Below are positions 5,012-9,468 of a DNA stretch of 9,468 nucleotides, piece by piece (position 1 is the stretch's first letter; each line of letters starts with the position of its first letter). The DNA comes from an uncultured Anaerococcus sp. Its GTDB lineage: Bacteria; Bacillota; Clostridia; Tissierellales; Peptoniphilaceae. Where the stretch lies: NCBI GenBank assembly GCA_900550345.1, contig URRX01000047.1, positions 1 to 9,468 on the forward strand. Reading direction: 5' to 3'. Under the pieces are notes generated by a model, which made no database searches, was not told where the DNA came from, and saw nothing but the letters and a program-made list of their open reading frames with translations. Position numbers and translations under genes: made by a program.

Positions 5012-6832
5012 TTATTCTAGTGCTTTTTTAATTTTTTCCTTATCAGCCAATTCTACAATTTCTTTTACTTTTTCTTCAGTATCAAATTCTGTAGCAATTT
5101 TTGATAAGATTTCTAAATGTTCGTCGCCTTTTCCAGCAATTCCTATAACTAGATATACTTTTTCGTCATTCCAAGTAATTCCGTTTTTATTTACTATAAC
5201 TACTAGTCCAGTATTTAAAATTTCTGACTTATAGTCATAAGCTCCATGTGGAATTGCAAGACCATTTCCCATATTTGTGTGGAATTCTGATTCTTTTTCC
5301 TTCATTCCATCCAAATATTTTTCTGTTGTATAGCCACCTGCTACAAATTTTTGGTTTATTTTTATTAGGGCGTCTTCTTTTGTTGTAACTGAATTATCAA
5401 TTATAATGTTATCATTTGGTAAAACTTCTAAACTTGTTTTTAAATCTGATCTTTTTTCATTTAATAAATCTACCAAATCATCAAATTCTTTTGGATTTAT
5501 ATAAGATGAAATTACAATTCTTGTTTTATTTGGTGCTTTTTTCTTAGCGGCTTCTGCTAATTCTTTGTGAACAACTATAAGGTCAGCATCATCTGGAATT
5601 GATTGGATTGATGTGTGGATTACATCAAGGTCAAATCCCTCATTTTTTAATCTTTTCTTTAATGATGAAGCTGTCATTGCACTTGATCCCATTCCAGCAT
5701 CACATGCTACTACGATTTTTTCTATTTCTTTCGAAGAAATTTCATTTCCAATATTTTCATTTAAATTTTCACTTGCCTCTTCTTCATCGCCTTTATAATT
5801 TTTGTAATATCTTTTTACAAAAATACTTGCAACCAAGAAAGTTACTATTGTAGCTGATAATACTACAATTAACATAGCTAAATATTTTCCCTTAGGTGTC
5901 ATTGCTATTACTGAAAATATTGATGCAGGTGATGGAGTATAAACTGTTCCATAATGAAGAAGTTGCATTACAATAATATTTGTTGCTTGTCCTGCAATAC
6001 AGGCGATTAATGTAAGTGGGTTTGATAAAACATATGGGAAATAAATTTCATGAATTCCTCCCAAAAATTGAATAATCATAGCTCCTGGAGCTGCTTCTTT
6101 CATGTTTCCTTTTCCAAATTTCCAATACGCAAGTAAAATTCCAAGACCAATTCCTGGGTTTCCTATTATCATAAATAATGGAGAATAACCTACTTTTGCA
6201 ACTTGAGTTAAACCAAGAGGTGCCATTATACCGTGGTCAATTGCGTTATTTAAGAATAATACCCTACCAGGTTCTATCAACAATGAAACAAGTGGTAAGA
6301 ATCCTTTGTTCATCAAAAATTCAATTCCACCAGCCATAGCATTTGTAACTGATACTACAACAGGTTCTATAAATAAGAAAGATAAAACACAAATAATTCC
6401 ACCAAGAATTCCTAGTGAGAAGTTATCAACTATCATTTCAAATCCGTTTGGAACCTTATCTTTTACTAAATCATCAAATTTTTTGATTACTAATCCTGAA
6501 AATGGACCAATAATCATAGCCCCCAAAAACATTGGTATATCTGCTCCGACAACTATACCAAAAGTTCCTATAGCTCCTGCTACTGCTCCTCTTTTTCCAT
6601 GTACAAGTCCACCACCACTATAACCAATCAAAATTGGTAAAAGATAATTTAAAAGTGGTGAAATAAGTTCTGCTATTTTTTTGTTAGGAGCCCAACCTGA
6701 ATCAATAAAGATTGCAGTAATAAGACCAAAAGCTATAAAAGCTCCTATGTTTGGAATTACCATTCCACTTAGAAACGATCCAAATTTCTGAAATTTATCA
6801 CGAGTATTGTTGATATTATTTTCCCTTGCCAT
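5012..6832 (-). CDS. mtlA: PTS mannitol-family transporter, fused EIICBA
   Basis: This membrane permease imports and phosphorylates a hexitol, most likely mannitol to mannitol-1-phosphate, using phosphate passed from PEP through EI and HPr. The 606-residue protein holds all three domains in the E. coli MtlA order. EIIC (about 1-345) is strongly hydrophobic and has the mannitol-family motif GGIHEIYFPYVL (258-269). A charged linker (about 346-368) follows. EIIB (about 370-460) has the phosphocysteine C377 in VVACDAGMGSSAM. EIIA (about 465-606) has the phosphohistidine H529 in GLAIPHGAYD. E. coli MtlA is slightly longer at 637. The RBS GAAAGGT is well placed. The gene starts 19 bases after the DeoR stop and ends just before a strong terminator, as last gene of a three-gene operon. 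Substrate is inferred from family, and a related polyol is possible because no mtlD is present. Confidence 0.93.
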   Translation of the reverse strand: MARENNINNTRDKFQKFGSFLSGMVIPNIGAFIAFGLITAIFIDSGWAPNKKIAELISPLLNYLLPILIGYSGGGLVHGKRGAVAGAIGTFGIVVGADIPMFLGAMIIGPFSGLVIKKFDDLVKDKVPNGFEMIVDNFSLGILGGIICVLSFLFIEPVVVSVTNAMAGGIEFLMNKGFLPLVSLLIEPGRVLFLNNAIDHGIMAPLGLTQVAKVGYSPLFMIIGNPGIGLGILLAYWKFGKGNMKEAAPGAMIIQFLGGIHEIYFPYVLSNPLTLIACIAGQATNIIVMQLLHYGTVYTPSPASIFSVIAMTPKGKYLAMLIVVLSATIVTFLVASIFVKRYYKNYKGDEEEASENLNENIGNEISSKEIEKIVVACDAGMGSSAMTASSLKKRLKNEGFDLDVIHTSIQSIPDDADLIVVHKELAEAAKKKAPNKTRIVISSYINPKEFDDLVDLLNEKRSDLKTSLEVLPNDNIIIDNSVTTKEDALIKINQKFVAGGYTTEKYLDGMKEKESEFHTNMGNGLAIPHGAYDYKSEILNTGLVVIVNKNGITWNDEKVYLVIGIAGKGDEHLEILSKIATEFDTEEKVKEIVELADKEKIKKALE

Positions 6833-6851
6833 AATTTTTACCTTTCAAATA

Positions 6852-7601
6852 CTAAATAATTTTTGTTGTTTTTACTATTTTTTTTCTATAATCTTCGCTT
6901 ACCTTATCACTTATTAAATAATCAAAATCTTCAATTTTAGAAAATGTAAATGATGATACCTTATCAAACTTGCTTGAATCTAAAAGCATAATTTTTGTTT
7001 TTGATGTTTCCATCAATCTTTTTTTAAAGGCTGCTTGATTTTCGTCAAAGGTTGAAAACCCTTTCTTTAAATCGAAAGATTCACAAGCCAAAAAAGCCTT
7101 GTCGCAATTTATATTATCCAAAAAACTTAATGCCTTAGGTCCATTCGTTGAATTTATATCTCTTCCAATAAGTCCACCTACAAATATCAACTTAAAAGTA
7201 GAATTTTCTGACAAAAAATTTGCTATTGAAAAATCATTTATAATTAGTGTAAGATTTTTAAAACTTGTAAGTTTCTTACATAAAGCAAAACTTGTTGTTC
7301 CAGAATCTAAAGCTATGGTGTCATTTTCTTCGACAAGTTCAATAGCTTTTTTTGCAATCAAAATTTTCTTATCAGTATTAATTATTTTCTTTTCACTTAT
7401 AGTTTGATACTCACCAATTTTTTTATTTAAAATTGCTCCACCATGAGTTCTAGTTAATTTGTTGTTCTCTTCTAAAAAAGTCAAATCAGCTCTTATTGTT
7501 GGCAAGGAAACATCAAATTTCCCTGCCAAGTCAGCTACACTTACCTCTTTTTTTTCTCTAAGATAAGTTAAAATTTCTATTCTTCTTTGCTCAGTAAACA
7601 T
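6852..7601 (-). CDS. DeoR-family transcriptional repressor
   Basis: A sugar-phosphate-responsive DNA-binding regulator of 249 residues, typical length for the family. The N-terminal winged helix-turn-helix begins MFTEQRRIEILTYL and includes VSVADLAGKFDVSLPTIRADL (residues 20-40), followed by the DeoR signature LTRTHGGAI (49-57). The C-terminal DeoRC sensor domain (about 75-233) has DSGTT (99-103), FVGG (140-143) and LLDSSKF (206-212), the phosphate-sugar binding positions of the fold. It is co-transcribed between the GpsA-like gene, whose TAA overlaps its ATG (TAATG), and the PTS gene. It therefore most likely autoregulates this operon, with a phosphorylated polyol or ketose as inducer. Translation is probably coupled, since its own RBS is weak. 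The effector is not readable from sequence. Confidence 0.93.
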   Translation of the reverse strand: MFTEQRRIEILTYLREKKEVSVADLAGKFDVSLPTIRADLTFLEENNKLTRTHGGAILNKKIGEYQTISEKKIINTDKKILIAKKAIELVEENDTIALDSGTTSFALCKKLTSFKNLTLIINDFSIANFLSENSTFKLIFVGGLIGRDINSTNGPKALSFLDNINCDKAFLACESFDLKKGFSTFDENQAAFKKRLMETSKTKIMLLDSSKFDKVSSFTFSKIEDFDYLISDKVSEDYRKKIVKTTKII

Positions 7602-8647
7602 TACTTTATATCTTCTTTATTAAATTTTTTCCAAGGAATATTTACTTCTGCTCCATTTTCAATTATGTCGTAGATATGCATTAATAATGGATATTCTTCC
7701 TTATCAATTTTTCCATTTTTATCAAGAACTGTTATAGCTTGGCCCATTCTTTTTGAAATTACAACAGATTCTAGGGTAACTCCTTTTAGCTCTTCCATAG
7801 CCTCATCAAATGATAAACCACGTCCTAAAAGTGTTCCAATTTTTCTAGTTCTTCCACCAAAAACTGTTACATACAAATCACCAACACCAAGTTCAATTTG
7901 GTTATTAGATCCATTTACATATTCAAGAAGGTGTGTCATTTCTCTTGTTGCTTGAGTAAATAGTGCTGCTTGAGAATTATAATGAACTGCTCCAATTCCT
8001 TCTTTTTTCTCAGCAAGACCAACTGCCAAAGTTACAGCCAAGGCATAAGCATTTTTTAGAGCTACTGCAAGCTCAACTGCTCTTACATCAGTTGAAGTAG
8101 AAATGTGATAATAATCTGTTTCAAAAATTTCTTTAAAGAAATTTACAGTTTCAATATCTTCCCCACAATAACAAACAAGAGAATCATCTTTATCTGCAAG
8201 TTCGTATGATGTACAAGGTCCACCAACTGCACAAATTTTTCTATCTATGCCTTTTTCTTTTAATTTATTTTGCCAATATTCTGGATAAGTTAACAAATTT
8301 CCTTCTTCATCATTTATCATTCCTTTTGTTACTGAAATAATTGGAAGATTTGGATCAATTTTTGGAAAAATTTCATCCAAAATCCAATCAACACCAAATG
8401 ATGAAACTCCACAAATTACTGCATCTGCTCCTTCTAGAGCCTCATCTAATTCGCTTAAATAATAAAATTTAGTATTTTTATTAAGCTGTCTTTTTAAAGT
8501 ATTATGATATGCTGTTTCTTTTCCTTCTTTGATAATATCATCATCAAGTGGAGATCCTACAAGTCTAATTTCGTGACCATTTTCATTTGCTGGCATGCTC
8601 ATTGCTGAAGCCATCATACCAGAACCAACAAAAACTAATTTTTTCAT
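7601..8647 (-). CDS. Divergent GpsA-like dehydrogenase (glycerol-3-phosphate dehydrogenase family)
   Basis: An NAD(P)-dependent cytoplasmic dehydrogenase of 348 residues, slightly longer than typical GpsA (about 330). The N-terminal Rossmann domain starts LVFVGSGMMASAMS (residues 4-17), with alanine where GpsA usually has glycine. SVTKGM (105-110) and the catalytic lysine K198 in VELAVALKN are kept, as is GVGDL (254-258). Other positions depart from the usual pattern. GPS/T-F-A-x-E reads GPCTSYE (143-149), and the phosphate-binding R-N pair reads R266-T267 in GGRTRK. These changes near the substrate phosphate suggest a different polyol phosphate. It is the first gene of an operon with a DeoR repressor and a mannitol-family PTS, in the place where a polyol-phosphate dehydrogenase would be expected. 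The start ATG has AGAAGGG upstream. It could still be ordinary glycerol-3-phosphate dehydrogenase for lipid synthesis. Confidence 0.8.
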   Translation of the reverse strand: MKKLVFVGSGMMASAMSMPANENGHEIRLVGSPLDDDIIKEGKETAYHNTLKRQLNKNTKFYYLSELDEALEGADAVICGVSSFGVDWILDEIFPKIDPNLPIISVTKGMINDEEGNLLTYPEYWQNKLKEKGIDRKICAVGGPCTSYELADKDDSLVCYCGEDIETVNFFKEIFETDYYHISTSTDVRAVELAVALKNAYALAVTLAVGLAEKKEGIGAVHYNSQAALFTQATREMTHLLEYVNGSNNQIELGVGDLYVTVFGGRTRKIGTLLGRGLSFDEAMEELKGVTLESVVISKRMGQAITVLDKNGKIDKEEYPLLMHIYDIIENGAEVNIPWKKFNKEDIK

Positions 8648-8660
8648 TTTTTCCCTTCTT

Positions 8661-8698
8661 CCTTCGTTTTCTTTTTATTTTTTTCTTTTTCTTTCGTT
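8661..8698 (-). promoter_or_regulatory. Candidate DeoR-type operator repeats in the leader
   Basis: On the minus strand AACGAAAG (8698-8691) and AACGAAGG (8668-8661) form a direct repeat spaced 30 bases apart, with AAAGAAAAAG-rich sequence between. They lie at and just after the expected transcription start. DeoR-family repressors such as AgaR often bind tandem repeats of CGAAA/TTTCG type. The site is therefore a reasonable target for the repressor encoded in this operon, though purine-rich leaders can mimic it. Confidence 0.35.
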
Positions 8699-8704
8699 AA
8701 TCTA

Positions 8705-8732
8705 ATTATATCAGCTTTTACTTACTTGTCAA
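8705..8732 (-). promoter_or_regulatory. Near-consensus sigma-A promoter of the gpsA-like/deoR/PTS operon
   Basis: On the minus strand a perfect -35 box TTGACA (8732-8727) and perfect -10 box TATAAT (8710-8705) are spaced by 16 bases. The -10 is preceded by TG at the extended -10 position (TGATATAAT). Transcription should start near 8698, giving a leader of about 50 bases before the ATG at 8647. Such a strong promoter implies the operon is held down mainly by repression. Confidence 0.88.
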
Positions 8733-8791
8733 ATGTTTTCATAAAATTATTTATTATTTTTAAAAATTACATTTTTTCTTATAAAATAAAT

Positions 8792-8838
8792 AAAAAAAGA
8801 CTATCTAATCTTAAATTTAATCAAGATTAAATAGTCTT
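8792..8838 (-). terminator. Terminator after the SH3-like lipoprotein gene
   Basis: AAGACTATTTAATCTT pairs with AAGATTAGATAGTCTT (15 of 16 pairs) around a 10-base loop, followed on the minus strand by a run of seven T, the first two of them within the stem. It lies 57 bases beyond the lipoprotein stop codon and separates that unit from the PTS operon promoter. A T-run also follows at 8845-8852 on the plus side, so it may be partly bidirectional. Confidence 0.8.
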
Positions 8839-8895
8839 ATTAAGCTTTTTTTAATAAACTAAAATATTAGATAAGTTATATATTTTATTTTAAAT

Positions 8896-9231
8896 TTAGC
8901 TTTTTATATCCAAATCTTCTTTTTTCATATAAGCTTGGTTTCCAAAATAATCCACCCTTACAAAATCATCTTTTTCATTTGATAATATTTTTACGCTAGA
9001 TCCTTTTTTAATTTCATCCCACTTTCTTAAAGGATCAATTTTATCATACATAAAACAATCTCTTTTTACCAAATACAAACCATCAATTTGAAATTCTTTT
9101 TGCTTTTTATTTTTATTGCTTTGGATAATTTTATTATGTGTAATTTCTAAGGGATAATGATGATTTGTTTTTTCCTTGCATCCAGTAAGTAAAAATAATA
9201 TCACTAGACTTAGGCATATTTTCTTAAATAT
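8896..9231 (-). CDS. Small lipoprotein with bacterial SH3-like domain
   Basis: The protein carries a clear lipoprotein signal peptide, MFKKICLSLVILFLLTGC, with lipobox LTGC and lipidated C18 when started at the ATA codon 9231-9229. It should be anchored on the outer face of the membrane. A charged linker rich in K and N follows. Residues about 50-109 resemble a bacterial SH3 (SH3_3/SH3b) domain: LYLVKRDCFMYDK, then IKKGSSVKILS and VRVDYFGNQAYMKKEDL. Such domains often bind cell-wall peptides, but the role here is unknown. No ATG or GTG is in frame near the signal peptide. TTG codons at 9291 and 9249 lack a ribosome binding site. GGGGGTGG (9245-9238) sits six bases before the ATA. The frame overlaps the upstream gene's stop by eight bases, so the two are probably one transcript. 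The TTG 9291 start would give 131 residues. Confidence 0.65.
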   Translation of the reverse strand: MFKKICLSLVILFLLTGCKEKTNHHYPLEITHNKIIQSNKNKKQKEFQIDGLYLVKRDCFMYDKIDPLRKWDEIKKGSSVKILSNEKDDFVRVDYFGNQAYMKKEDLDIKS

Positions 9232-9466
9232 TGTAAACCACCCCCACAATTGGGCAGGATAATTTTTTAAATTCTTCAAAACTTTCTTCAAATTTTTCTT
9301 TTTTACTTTTGTTTTCTTTTACAAAGGCAATTTTACCATCTTCAAATTTTGCCATCATATATGAAATTGATTGGTAATTTTCTTCGTTAATTAAAATTAA
9401 ATCATAAGAATTTTTTATATTATCCATCATTTCTTTAAATTCTAAAGAATTTATAATTTTTGCCAT
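9224..9466 (-). CDS. Hypothetical protein, possible degenerate thioredoxin fold
   Basis: An 80-residue frame starts at an ATG two bases inside the window edge. The region upstream is not visible, so the RBS cannot be checked and the gene could extend further. The protein opens MAKIINSLEFKEMMDN and shows alternating charged helices and short hydrophobic strands (YDLILINEE, KIAFVKEN, CPIVGVVYN). Its order resembles a small thioredoxin, with SCPIVGVVYN in the place of the cis-proline strand. The CxxC active site is absent: the expected position reads NEENYQSISY. If the resemblance is real, it is a non-redox relative. There is no signal peptide. The stop overlaps the proposed start of the lipoprotein gene. 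Function unknown. Confidence 0.6.
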   Translation of the reverse strand: MAKIINSLEFKEMMDNIKNSYDLILINEENYQSISYMMAKFEDGKIAFVKENKSKKEKFEESFEEFKKLSCPIVGVVYNI

Positions 9467-9468
9467 AT

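Noticed and set aside
8726..8741. Possible CcpA cre-like site (TGAAAACATTTGACA) over the -35 box
   Set aside because: Has one extra base and lacks the central CG of the consensus. Too poor a match to call, although a location over the promoter would have made sense.

Overview
The window is very AT-rich. Its genes use strong purine-rich ribosome binding sites (AAGGAGG type), intrinsic terminators and T/A-ending codons, which points to a low-GC Gram-positive anaerobe. The family mix (short ProB, BDH-type iron alcohol dehydrogenase, fused mannitol-family PTS protein, SH3-type lipoprotein) would fit the Tissierellia/Peptoniphilaceae or a relative, but that placement is inference. All supported genes lie on the minus strand, so transcription runs from high to low coordinates.

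From the right edge (9466) leftwards: first comes a two-gene unit with an 80-residue hypothetical protein, possibly a degenerate thioredoxin fold, and an overlapping SH3-like lipoprotein whose best start is an unusual ATA codon. A long hairpin terminator ends this unit. Next is a near-consensus sigma-A promoter (TTGACA, 16 nt, TGATATAAT) driving a tight operon: a divergent GpsA-like dehydrogenase, a DeoR-family repressor (TAATG stop/start overlap) and a fused mannitol-family PTS EIICBA (19 nt gap). A 17-bp-stem terminator closes it. No MtlD-type mannitol-1-phosphate dehydrogenase is present, so the GpsA-like enzyme may be the one that oxidises the imported polyol phosphate.

A single YqhD/BDH-like iron alcohol dehydrogenase follows, with its own RBS and terminator. 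Then comes the proline biosynthesis cluster proB-proA, a non-coding insertion, and proC. Together these three genes encode the whole route from glutamate to proline. At the left edge a further gene begins (its first 35 codons) and runs out of the window.

The most unusual object is the 452-bp non-coding element at 1056-1507 between proA and proC. It has 15-bp terminal inverted repeats (14/15 match) and consists of two inward-facing, diverged copies of one structured unit. Each copy has a G-rich/C-rich hairpin with a similar loop, a small hairpin after ACCG, and a second hairpin followed by TTTTT. The stems differ between copies in a compensating way, so structure rather than sequence has been kept. 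It looks like a BIME- or MITE-like mobile repeat, or a pair of structured RNA units. I do not recognise it as a named family.
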